NCBI GenBank assembly: GCA_035286585.1
Contig: DATEDC010000178.1
Coordinates: forward strand, 1 to 27,052
DNA: 27,052 bases
DNA from: DSOS01 sp035286585
GTDB taxonomy: Bacteria; Chloroflexota; Anaerolineae; Anaerolineales; UBA4823
Direction: 5' to 3'
Part shown: in pieces, positions 8,354 to 15,849 of the stretch
Layout of the letters: each line of letters begins with the position of its first letter
How positions within the stretch are numbered: the stretch's first letter is position 1
Program-made: the position numbers and the translations under genes
The notes under the pieces: generated by a model
Databases searched by the model: none
What the model was told of the DNA's origin: nothing
Seen by the model: only the letters and a program-made list of their open reading frames with translations

Positions 8354-10033
8354 ATGCGAAATAGAACCCTCGTCATCCTGCTGTTTTTCGGCCTACTGCT
8401 CTTCGCGACCAGCGCCGCTTTCGCCCAGGCTTATTCATTTCAGCTCCCCCGAGAAAGCGTGCATGTATTTTGGAACGAAGATGGCACGGTTTCGATTGAT
8501 TATGTATTCTTCTTTATCAACGACGCTGGCGCACACCCCATCGATTACGTAGATGTCGGTCTCCCCAATCCATCTTTCGTAGACTCGAGCATCCGTGCGG
8601 ATGTCGGGGGAAATCCGGTCAACGACATCTCCCGCGCCGGGTTTCAGGGCAAAGGTCCCGGCGTTGACACTGGCGTTGCCGTAGGCCTGGGGGCTTATAC
8701 CATTCCTCCTGGGATATCGGGGCAGGTGCACGTGTATATCGGGCAAATACGGGATATGCTCCGTTATGATAGCGACGATCGCAATTATGCCAGCAGCGTT
8801 TTCTCGCCAGCCTGGTTCCAAACTGTGCGCGGGACAACTGATCTTTCGGTGACCTTTCATTTACCGCCTGGAGTAAAACCAGAAGAGCCTCGCTGGCACG
8901 CTGCCCCAAGAGGTTGGGCTGCTGAGCCCGTTGCCGGCTTTGATGACCAGGGAAGAATTACTTATACCTGGACAAACAATGTCCCCATGGATCGGAAATA
9001 CGATTTCGGAGCGTCTTTTCCGGTTCAATACGTACCTGAGACCGCGATCCGCAGCACCGGTCTGGGTGAAACGCTGAACATTTCTCTGGAAGACGTTTTT
9101 GGGACGATTGTTTGTCTCGGAGCTGTCTTTTTATTCTCTCTCTTCGTATTTCTTTCTATTCGCGGTGCTCAACGCCGTAAACTGCAGTACATGCCTCCGA
9201 AAATATCCATCGAAGGTCATGGGATCAAACGCGGTTTAACCGCGGTAGAAGCTGCTGTTCTTATGGAGCAGCCTCTGGATAAAATTTTGACCATGATTCT
9301 CTTCGCGGTGATCAAAAAAGAGGCGGCAACGGTGATCACCCCTGATCCCCTTAAGATTGAGGTGGCTGTACCCATGCCAGAGGGACTCCAACCCTACGAA
9401 GTTGATTTCCTGAATGCCTTTACCAAAACGAGCGCCCGGGAAAGACAAACTGCACTGCAAGATATGATGATCGAAATGGTGCGGGGCGTTTCCAATAAAA
9501 TGAAAGGCTTCAGCCGGAAAGAGACGATCGCCTACTACAAGTCGATCACAGAGCGCGCCTGGGCGCAGGTGGAGGCTGCCGATACCCCGGAGGTTAAAAG
9601 CCAGAAATACAATGAGGTCATGGATTGGACCATGTTGGACCGCGATTACGACGATCGCACGCGGCGGGTGTTCCACGGCGGACCCGTATATGTGCCGGTC
9701 TGGTGGCCGCGCTATGACCCAACATTCAGAGGCGGCGCCGCCCTCCGACCAGTGAGTGCTCCTGGAGGCGGTGGCGGGAGCATCTCGTTGCCCCATTTGC
9801 CCGGATCAGATTTTGCCGCCTCGATGGTGAAGGGCGTGCAAAATTTCTCCAGTGGGGTTATCGGTAATGTAACCGAATTCACCAGCAAAATCACGGACAA
9901 AACCAACCCAGTTCCAGTTTCAACGGGCAAGAGCAGTTCCTGGAGTTCAGGCAGATCAGGTGGTGGGTGCGCCTGCGCTTGCGCCTGTGCCTGTGCAGGC
10001 TGCGCCTGCGCCTGCGCGGGTGGAGGCCGTTGA
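8354..10033 (+). CDS. Signal-peptide membrane protein (DUF2207-like layout) with alternating Cys-Ala C-terminal tail
   Basis: A 559-residue protein. A signal peptide with an AFA cleavage motif ends near residue 24. A beta-rich exported domain (about 25-235) follows, then one transmembrane helix (about 251-270), a basic QRRK stop-transfer segment and a cytoplasmic alpha/beta region (about 280-440, with the KRGLTAVEAAVL segment). A Gly/Ser/Pro-rich low-complexity stretch leads to the extreme C-terminus: GGG, alternating Cys-Ala with one Gly interruption (residues 539-555, eight Cys), then GGGR. Layout and the post-helix segment recall DUF2207 membrane proteins; this is a resemblance, not a firm assignment. 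The tail should face the cytoplasm, within reach of the radical SAM enzyme encoded 19 bases downstream. The ATG at 8354 is preferred over the GTG at 8348 because AAGGGA lies 7 bases upstream. Confidence 0.8.
   Translation: MRNRTLVILLFFGLLLFATSAAFAQAYSFQLPRESVHVFWNEDGTVSIDYVFFFINDAGAHPIDYVDVGLPNPSFVDSSIRADVGGNPVNDISRAGFQGKGPGVDTGVAVGLGAYTIPPGISGQVHVYIGQIRDMLRYDSDDRNYASSVFSPAWFQTVRGTTDLSVTFHLPPGVKPEEPRWHAAPRGWAAEPVAGFDDQGRITYTWTNNVPMDRKYDFGASFPVQYVPETAIRSTGLGETLNISLEDVFGTIVCLGAVFLFSLFVFLSIRGAQRRKLQYMPPKISIEGHGIKRGLTAVEAAVLMEQPLDKILTMILFAVIKKEAATVITPDPLKIEVAVPMPEGLQPYEVDFLNAFTKTSARERQTALQDMMIEMVRGVSNKMKGFSRKETIAYYKSITERAWAQVEAADTPEVKSQKYNEVMDWTMLDRDYDDRTRRVFHGGPVYVPVWWPRYDPTFRGGAALRPVSAPGGGGGSISLPHLPGSDFAASMVKGVQNFSSGVIGNVTEFTSKITDKTNPVPVSTGKSSSWSSGRSGGGCACACACACAGCACACAGGGR
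9968..10030 (+). other. Cys-Ala repeat tail, candidate radical SAM substrate region
   Basis: The last 21 codons of the membrane protein read CACACACACAGCACACA followed by GGGR. All eight Cys are spaced by single Ala, except across one Gly. Both Cys codons (TGC, TGT) and several Ala codons are mixed, so the peptide pattern, not just a DNA repeat, appears to be maintained. A tail of this kind could be the site of thioether cross-links or of metal binding. Confidence 0.6.
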
Positions 10034-10052
10034 TCCAGATAGCGGATATCAG

Positions 10053-11399
10053 ATGTTATCCAGCTTGTGGAAAGCATTCCGGAAATTGAGCCCTCGTCTG
10101 AATCACGTCGGGCGCACGCCTCCGGCGGCTGGCCTGTACCATTACATTCGCGAGGCTAACGGCGAACGCAGCCGCATCCATCTCAGGCTGGATGAGGACC
10201 GCAGCGGGCTGTTATTGGTAAACGCTAATAGAGTTATACACCTGAATCCCACTGCCGCCTTAATAGCCTTTCTGGTGCTCGAAAATGTGCCCACACCAGA
10301 GGCGCTGAGCACTCTGACCCAGGTGTATAATGTTTCACCCACCCAGGCAAGCGAGGATTATGCCCTATTGACAGATCAGCTCGATGAGCTGGTCCGCCCG
10401 GAGGGCGCCTGCCCGATCCACGAGCTGGATATCGAAACCAAAATGCCTTTCAGCGCCCGCCCCTCCGCCCCTTATCGCATGGACCTGGCGCTCACCTACC
10501 GCTGCAACAACGATTGCGCGCACTGCTACAACGACCGACCGCGCAATTTCGCAGAACTATCTACCGCGCAGTGGAAAGGCATTCTCGACAAGTTATGGCA
10601 TCTGGGCATTCCGCATATCGTCTTTACCGGCGGTGAGCCTACTCTGCGGCTTGACCTGCCGGAATTAATCGCCCATGCCGAAGCCAACGGGCAAATAACG
10701 GGTTTGAATACCAATGGCCGCCGCTTGAATGATCCCGCTTATGTGAGTGAGCTGGTCAGCGCCGGGCTCGATCATATTCAAATCACGGTTGAATCGCATG
10801 ACCCTCAGATCCACGATGCCATGGTCATGACCAGAGGCGCCTGGGTGCAAACTATTGCCGGCGTGCGCAATGCCCTGGACACGCCGCTTTACGTCATGAC
10901 GAATACAACCATGCTGAGGCATAACAGCCCGCACCTGGCCGAAACGCTCGATTTTTTAGCCGCTCTTGGCGTCCCGACGATCGGGCTGAATGCCTTGATC
11001 TACTCCGGGAGGGGCAGCACCGTTGGCACAGGGTTGAACGAAGCAGAACTCCCGGCGCTTTTGGAGCTTGCTCGCGAGAAGACCGATTTCTATCAGCAAC
11101 GGCTGATCTGGTATACGCCTACCCAATACTGTCACTTCGATCCCATGCAACTTGAATTGGGGGTTAAGGGCTGCACCGCCGCGCTCTACAACATGTGCAT
11201 CGAATCGGATGGCAGCGTTATCCCCTGCCAATCGTATTACCAACCCTTGGGCAATATCCTCAGCGATCCCTGGGAGGCGCTGTGGAATCATGATTTAGCC
11301 ATCTCTTTGCGGGAGAGGCGCTATATTCCGGGTAATTGCCAGGGATGCGCTCTGCTTGCAGAGTGCGGAGGCGGGTGTCCGTTGAAATTGAATCAGTGA
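10053..11399 (+). CDS. Radical SAM/SPASM peptide-modifying enzyme with N-terminal PqqD-like domain
   Basis: A 448-residue protein. Residues about 25-115 resemble a PqqD/RRE peptide-recognition domain (LLLVNANRVIHLNPTAA). The radical SAM core has the cluster motif C151-x3-C155-x2-C158 in LTYRCNNDCAHCYN, and the FTGGEPTLR SAM-binding segment (191-199). The C-terminal region has seven cysteines in SPASM order (374, 382, 392, 429, 432, 438, 442), expected to hold auxiliary 4Fe-4S clusters. Enzymes with RRE, radical SAM and SPASM parts typically install thioether or C-C links in ribosomal peptides. The frame is open from 9960 inside the tail codons, but the ATG at 10053 begins the family-like sequence. 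The neighbouring Cys-Ala tail is the obvious candidate substrate. Confidence 0.88.
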   Translation: MLSSLWKAFRKLSPRLNHVGRTPPAAGLYHYIREANGERSRIHLRLDEDRSGLLLVNANRVIHLNPTAALIAFLVLENVPTPEALSTLTQVYNVSPTQASEDYALLTDQLDELVRPEGACPIHELDIETKMPFSARPSAPYRMDLALTYRCNNDCAHCYNDRPRNFAELSTAQWKGILDKLWHLGIPHIVFTGGEPTLRLDLPELIAHAEANGQITGLNTNGRRLNDPAYVSELVSAGLDHIQITVESHDPQIHDAMVMTRGAWVQTIAGVRNALDTPLYVMTNTTMLRHNSPHLAETLDFLAALGVPTIGLNALIYSGRGSTVGTGLNEAELPALLELAREKTDFYQQRLIWYTPTQYCHFDPMQLELGVKGCTAALYNMCIESDGSVIPCQSYYQPLGNILSDPWEALWNHDLAISLRERRYIPGNCQGCALLAECGGGCPLKLNQ

Positions 11400-11410
11400 T
11401 GAGGAATTAG

Positions 11411-12571
11411 ATGAGCAGCATTCTCAACCCTATTCGCAAGTTATTCTCCCCTCCTGAACAGATTTCTCCAGGAATGTATCACTACCAGGCGCCCTCGGAT
11501 GATCCCCGCAATTACCGTTTGCACTTGCGGGTGGAGAACGACGGACGCGGCATCCTTATCGTGAACGCTTCAACTGTTTTGCACCTGAATGAAACCGCTA
11601 CCGAATACGCCTATTACTTCGTCAAGAACCAGCCGCTGGAGGCTGTTGTCCGCCAAATGGCGCAGCGCTATCGTGTCGATCCCGCGCGGGCCAAGGCAGA
11701 TTACCTCGACTTCACCGAGCGAATATTGATGTTAATTGAAATACCCGATCTCGACCCGGTCACATTTCTGGATTTTTCGCGCCGAGAGCCTTATTCTACG
11801 CCTCTTTCAGCTCCATACCGCCTGGATTGCGCCCTCACTTACCGTCTGCCACCCCATGCAGATCCAGCCGCTGCGCCGACGAAACGGGTTGAGCGCGAGT
11901 TAAGCACCTCCGAATGGATTTCCATCCTGGAGAAAGCCTGGCAAGCAGGCGTGCCGCAGGTTATTTTTACCGGTGGAGAACCCACGCTCAGAGATGACCT
12001 GCCCGAATTGATCGCACATGCTGAGAAGCTCGGACAGGTGAGCGGATTGCTTACCGATGGTCACCGGCTCAAAGAAGAGGGTTACTTAGAAACCTTGCTC
12101 CAAACGGGCCTAGATCACATCATGATTTTACATGACCCCGAGAATGAGGCTTCCTGGGCTGCGCTTCAAATCCCCCTGCCTGAGGATATCTACGTGGCAG
12201 TCCACTATACGCTGACGGACGCTGATTTAGAGAAAGCCAGGCGCATCATCGACCGCCTGGCTGATACCGGCATCTGGGCCGTCTCTCTGAGCGCGACTGA
12301 CCTGGCTTTGAAAGATTCGCTCGCAGAACTCGCTAACTACACTGCCAGCCGCAAGCTAACGCTGGTTTGGGATATTCCCGTGCCTTATTCTTCCTTCAAC
12401 CCGGTCAATCTGGAGCTGCATAATTCCGAGCGCGTAGAGGGGGCTGGACGCGCCTGGCTGTACGTTGAACCCGATGGGGACGTGCTTCCAACCCAGGGCG
12501 CCAACCAGGTGCTGGGAAATATGCTAAGCGATGGCTGGGATAAGATCTGGCCGCCTGTGAGGGGCAGGTAA
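11411..12571 (+). CDS. Degenerate radical SAM paralogue (pseudoenzyme) with PqqD-like domain
   Basis: A 386-residue paralogue of the preceding radical SAM enzyme. The N-terminal PqqD-like segment (ILIVNASTVLHLNETAT, about 48-64) and the FTGGEPTLR motif (186-194) are conserved. Where the paralogue has its CxxxCxxC loop, this protein reads LTYRLPPHADPAAAP, with no cysteine. The SPASM region is also stripped: VEPDGDVLPTQG replaces IESDGSVIPCQS, and the protein stops before the last four SPASM cysteines. Only one Cys (C140) remains in the whole protein. It cannot hold a radical SAM cluster by known rules, yet the frame is intact and the GAGG ribosome-binding site is good. It is probably a non-catalytic partner that binds peptide or regulates the active enzyme. 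It begins 11 bases after that gene. Confidence 0.85.
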   Translation: MSSILNPIRKLFSPPEQISPGMYHYQAPSDDPRNYRLHLRVENDGRGILIVNASTVLHLNETATEYAYYFVKNQPLEAVVRQMAQRYRVDPARAKADYLDFTERILMLIEIPDLDPVTFLDFSRREPYSTPLSAPYRLDCALTYRLPPHADPAAAPTKRVERELSTSEWISILEKAWQAGVPQVIFTGGEPTLRDDLPELIAHAEKLGQVSGLLTDGHRLKEEGYLETLLQTGLDHIMILHDPENEASWAALQIPLPEDIYVAVHYTLTDADLEKARRIIDRLADTGIWAVSLSATDLALKDSLAELANYTASRKLTLVWDIPVPYSSFNPVNLELHNSERVEGAGRAWLYVEPDGDVLPTQGANQVLGNMLSDGWDKIWPPVRGR

Positions 12572-12599
12572 TCATCAATCAAATTGCGCCAATAGAATA

Positions 12600-13370
12600 G
12601 TGAAATTCTCGGACCTGGATTGGCACCAACGCTACTTATTGCAATCTACCTGGACGCGTAGTTTGCGACAGTATCTTTTCGAGCGTGTTGGCATCGATTC
12701 GCTCGGCAAAATATTAGACGTAGGCTGCGGTACAGGAGTGCTGGAAGCCGAGCTAACCCAGATAACCCGCGCGGCGGTATTTGGGGTGGATGTCGATGCC
12801 TCCGCCCTCCTGGTTGCCGCACAATATACGCCTCAAACCACATTTATGCGCGCAGACGGTCATTATCTACCCTTCCCTGTCAGCACATTCGATCTGGTGA
12901 TGTGCCACTTTACCCTCATGTGGGTTGAAAGCCCGGCGCTCTTTTTAAGTGAAATGATACGCGTCGGACGCCCGGGTGGGTCGGTGCTGGCGATCGCCGA
13001 GCCAGATTACGGCGGACGGATTGATTTCCCTCTCGCGCTGGAAAAGTTGGGCGCCTGGCAGGCGCAGTCGCTGCGAGTCCAGGGAGCAGACCCCATACTG
13101 GGTCGGCGCCTGCGATCATTATTTAAGCAGGCTGGATTCTCACGAATTGAGACGGGGGTTCTTGGAGGCCAATGGTCAATGGAGGCGCTTTCATCGAATC
13201 GCTCAGCGGAGTGGGAAGTATTGGAATACGATCTTGCTCATCTCAGCATCAGCCAGGTAGATGCCTCCCTGCTCGATGATTTGAAGAGCATCGACGCAGA
13301 AGCCTACCGGAACGGCGAGCGCGTTTTGTTTGTGCCTACTTTTTATGCCTGGGGGAAAATCGAGCGCTGA
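12600..13370 (+). CDS. Class I SAM-dependent methyltransferase
   Basis: A 256-residue protein with the class I methyltransferase fold: motif I ILDVGCGTG (38-46), an acidic motif II in FGVDVDASAL (D64), and the FDLVMCHFTLMW segment followed by LSEMIRVGRPGG. Start is GTG with no clear ribosome-binding site, so translation may be coupled to the previous gene, which ends 28 bases earlier. It is the last gene of the Cys-Ala tail cassette. It could methylate the same tail, or a small molecule; the sequence does not say which. Confidence 0.82.
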   Translation: MKFSDLDWHQRYLLQSTWTRSLRQYLFERVGIDSLGKILDVGCGTGVLEAELTQITRAAVFGVDVDASALLVAAQYTPQTTFMRADGHYLPFPVSTFDLVMCHFTLMWVESPALFLSEMIRVGRPGGSVLAIAEPDYGGRIDFPLALEKLGAWQAQSLRVQGADPILGRRLRSLFKQAGFSRIETGVLGGQWSMEALSSNRSAEWEVLEYDLAHLSISQVDASLLDDLKSIDAEAYRNGERVLFVPTFYAWGKIER

Positions 13371-13391
13371 AACTGACCAGGATGCGCGCTC
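13362..13391 (-). terminator. Possible terminator of the SUF operon
   Basis: A six-base stem (GAGCGC/GCGCTC) with an 18-base loop lies between the convergent methyltransferase and Rieske genes. Read on the minus strand it is followed by GATTTTCC, a short T-rich run. The stem is short and overlaps the end of the methyltransferase gene, so the call is weak. Confidence 0.25.
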
Positions 13392-13397
13392 AAACCG

Positions 13398-13751
13398 CTA
13401 ATCTTTTGGTATACCGATATGGATCGAGCCGTTAACCACCCGTATCGGGTAGGCAGGGATATCTACGACGGCAGGCAGTGATAAAGCCTTGCCCGAGCTC
13501 ACGTCGAAGCGTGCGCCGTGCCTTGGACAGATGATTTCTAGCCCCTCTACCTCCCCATCGCCAAGGGGACCGTCATCGTGGGAGCATATATCTGCAATGG
13601 CGAAATATTGACCCCCAATGTTCAGGAGGACGATCGAATATTCATCTATCTCAATAAAAATGCGCTCCCCATTGGGGAGATCCGCGACATCAGCCACTTC
13701 GATAAATTCACACCCATCCGGGTCAAGTTTACGATAATTGTACAATTCCAC
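13398..13751 (-). CDS. Rieske [2Fe-2S] ferredoxin, last gene of the SUF operon
   Basis: A 117-residue soluble Rieske protein of the ferredoxin/NirD-like type. The cluster ligands are C56-x-H58 (ICSHDDGP) and C75-x2-H78 (CPRHGARFD). The start is a GTG that immediately follows the TGA of sufU, so the two are translationally coupled. Such ferredoxins often sit beside SUF genes and may supply electrons to cluster assembly or be an early client; which applies here is inference. It is distinct from the tandem Rieske fusion elsewhere in the window. Confidence 0.88.
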   Translation of the reverse strand: MELYNYRKLDPDGCEFIEVADVADLPNGERIFIEIDEYSIVLLNIGGQYFAIADICSHDDGPLGDGEVEGLEIICPRHGARFDVSSGKALSLPAVVDIPAYPIRVVNGSIHIGIPKD

Positions 13752-14147
13752 TCATTCAACCAGGTCGTCACTGGCTTCACCCAGACCGTATACGCCGGCT
13801 TTAAGCACTTTTAGCGAGAGCAAAGCGCACTTTAAGCGCACCGGACCAAGATCGATACCCAGCATTTCCAGGATATCCTCCTTGGTAAGCAGTTTCACCT
13901 CTTCGAGTGATTTACCGTAGATCGATTCCATCAGCAGGTCTGCCGAAGCCTGGGATATGGCGCAGCCATGACCATCAAAGGCAACTTCTTTGATCATTCC
14001 TTGGGGGTCTACCCGCAGATCAACGCGGATATGGTCACCGCACAGCGGGTTGTCATCTTCGAATGAAATATCTGCCGGGTCTAATTGGCCGCGATACTGG
14101 GGGTTTTTGTATCTATCGATGATCAGCTCGCGGTAGAAATCATCCAT
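13752..14147 (-). CDS. sufU: SufU-type iron-sulfur assembly scaffold/sulfur-transfer protein
   Basis: A 131-residue NifU-N/SufU family protein. The three conserved cysteines are present with their usual context: C36 (NPLCGD, with D38), C62 (GHGCAIS) and C107 (RLKCALL). SufU accepts persulfide sulfur from SufS through a zinc site, while IscU-type members act as scaffolds. The 44 residues between the second and third cysteine are fewer than I recall for Bacillus SufU, closer to IscU, so the functional subtype is uncertain. Its place next to sufS favours SufU. It lies 24 bases after sufS and abuts the Rieske gene. Confidence 0.9.
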   Translation of the reverse strand: MDDFYRELIIDRYKNPQYRGQLDPADISFEDDNPLCGDHIRVDLRVDPQGMIKEVAFDGHGCAISQASADLLMESIYGKSLEEVKLLTKEDILEMLGIDLGPVRLKCALLSLKVLKAGVYGLGEASDDLVE

Positions 14148-14171
14148 TAAATAAACTCACTCCAATGAGAG

Positions 14172-15413
14172 CTATACCCGGAAAACGGTTTTTACCTTGT
14201 AAATCGCGTCGACCAGCAGGTCGACCTCGGTAAGCGTACTGTACAGGTAAAAACTCGCTCGCGCTGTCGCTGGAAGATTTAATTTTTCGTGTAAGGGCAT
14301 GGCACAGTGATGACCAGCCCGGATCGCCACCCCATCTTGATCCAGGATTTGAGAGACATCGTGCGGGTGCACACCTTTTAGCGTAAAGGAAGCCACTCCG
14401 CCCTTTTGCGCGGAAGGCGGTCCAAAGACGTTCACCCCGGGGATTTCCTCCAGCCGTTCCAGAGCATAATCAATGATTTGATGTTCATGCTCCGCAATCT
14501 GACTCATTCCCACTTGAGAGAGATATTCTATAGCCGCTCCCAGGCCAATCACCTCAGCAATCGCAGGCGTTCCAGCTTCGAACTTGTAGGGGATTTCGTT
14601 AGCGACGAACGAGCGCAGGTGAACTCGCTTGATCATATCCCCGCCGCCATTAAACGGAGGCATGGCTTCAAGCAGTTCTCGCTTGCCGTAGAGGATGCCA
14701 ATCCCTGTTGGCCCGCACATCTTATGCGCCGAGAAAGCCAGGAAATCCACGTCCAACTCTTGAACGTCGACCGGGAAATGGGGCACGGACTGCGCGCCGT
14801 CAAGCAGCGTAATCGCCCCATTTTCATGGGCTAGCCGAATAATATCCCGAGCCGGGTTGATGGTGCCTAAAACGTTGGACATGTGCGTAAAGGCAACCAG
14901 GGGCGGCTGCCGCTGGAGCAGACTCGCATACGCTTCTAAATCCAGCAACCCATCCGGGGTAACTGGGATGAATTCAAGCTGCAGGTTTTTTTCCGCAGCG
15001 AGTATCTGCCAGGGCACCAGGTTGGAATGGTGCTCCATTTCGGTCAATATGATGGTATCACCATCTTTCAAAAAATTTCGCCCAAAGGAGTATGCCACCA
15101 GATTGATGGATTCGGTTGTATTGCGCGTATAAATGATTTGCCGGGCAGATGCCGCGTTGATAAACGCGGCGATTTTCTTACGCGCCTCTTCATATAAGGC
15201 TGTCGATTCTTCAGCAAGGGTATGAATTCCACGGTGGATATTTGCGTTAGTGCGGCGATAGTAATCATCCATTGCCCGCAGCACAGATACCGGCTTCTGG
15301 CTAGTTGCGGTCGAATCCAGGTAAACCAGGGGCACACCTGGTCGCACTTCGCGCCCGAGGATGGGGAAATCCTTGCGGATTCGTTCCACCTCTATGCGGT
15401 TATTTTGGGACAT
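14172..15413 (-). CDS. sufS: Cysteine desulfurase SufS
   Basis: A 413-residue PLP-dependent group II cysteine desulfurase that supplies sulfur for Fe-S assembly. The PLP lysine is K231 in FSAHKMCGPTGIG and the persulfide cysteine is C370 in RAGHHCAMPLHE. The N-terminus VERIRKDFPILGREV matches SufS/CsdA proteins and the length is typical. Start choice: the frame stays open upstream to 15554, and an ATG at 15503 has a good AAAGGA site. That start would add 30 residues and overlap the upstream small gene by 50 bases. The ATG at 15413 gives the family length and no overlap, so it is preferred but not certain. Confidence 0.93.
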   Translation of the reverse strand: MSQNNRIEVERIRKDFPILGREVRPGVPLVYLDSTATSQKPVSVLRAMDDYYRRTNANIHRGIHTLAEESTALYEEARKKIAAFINAASARQIIYTRNTTESINLVAYSFGRNFLKDGDTIILTEMEHHSNLVPWQILAAEKNLQLEFIPVTPDGLLDLEAYASLLQRQPPLVAFTHMSNVLGTINPARDIIRLAHENGAITLLDGAQSVPHFPVDVQELDVDFLAFSAHKMCGPTGIGILYGKRELLEAMPPFNGGGDMIKRVHLRSFVANEIPYKFEAGTPAIAEVIGLGAAIEYLSQVGMSQIAEHEHQIIDYALERLEEIPGVNVFGPPSAQKGGVASFTLKGVHPHDVSQILDQDGVAIRAGHHCAMPLHEKLNLPATARASFYLYSTLTEVDLLVDAIYKVKTVFRV

Positions 15414-15453
15414 GCTCAGGCGCTCAACAGATTTAGAATTTTGCTGCGCCAGA

Positions 15454-15741
15454 TTATCTGGCGCGTACCCGGGGGTGTTTGCGTCGGCGAGCAAACCGGA
15501 CATTGTTCGATTCCTTTGGATACCATAATACGCGGTCGGGCACCATCCACCCATCTGTCAGGTAAACGTTTTCCTGAAACTGAACCGCAATCATTTTCGC
15601 ATCCACCTGTACCACGGTGCCAGTCAACCAATCGCGAATGCGAACACCATTCTTATCGTGATCACAATACACTTCCACATGATCACCTACTTGATAGGTC
15701 TCCTCCCCATCTGGAGCAGACCGAAAGAACAATTCCGCCAA
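15454..15741 (-). CDS. Small SH3-like beta-rich protein in the SUF operon (TTG start)
   Basis: A 95-residue protein between sufD and sufS that I do not recognise as a named family. The central part (VGDHVEVYCDHD, then GTVVQVDAKMIAVQF) alternates hydrophobic and polar residues as in SH3-like or Tudor-like barrels. The C-terminus is basic (ARRRKHPRVRAR). Start choice: a TTG at 15741 sits five bases after AAAGGAGG, the strongest ribosome-binding site in the operon. An ATG at 15807 is possible but has a poorer site. It lies about 110 bases after sufD and 40 bases before sufS. A role in Fe-S assembly is suggested only by position. Confidence 0.6.
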   Translation of the reverse strand: MAELFFRSAPDGEETYQVGDHVEVYCDHDKNGVRIRDWLTGTVVQVDAKMIAVQFQENVYLTDGWMVPDRVLWYPKESNNVRFARRRKHPRVRAR

Positions 15742-15849
15742 TGCAACCTCCTTTTTATCATCCCGTAACACCAGCAGCGAGCCTATGCCCTGCAGGCTTA
15801 CCATCATGGCTTACCCCGCCACCTGCTGCTAACAATCTCCAAGTGTATT

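Noticed and set aside
9960..10052. Upstream extension of the radical SAM protein into the Cys-Ala tail codons
   Set aside because: The extension is an Ala/Pro-rich reading of the tail repeat in another frame, and the family-like sequence begins at the ATG at 10053.
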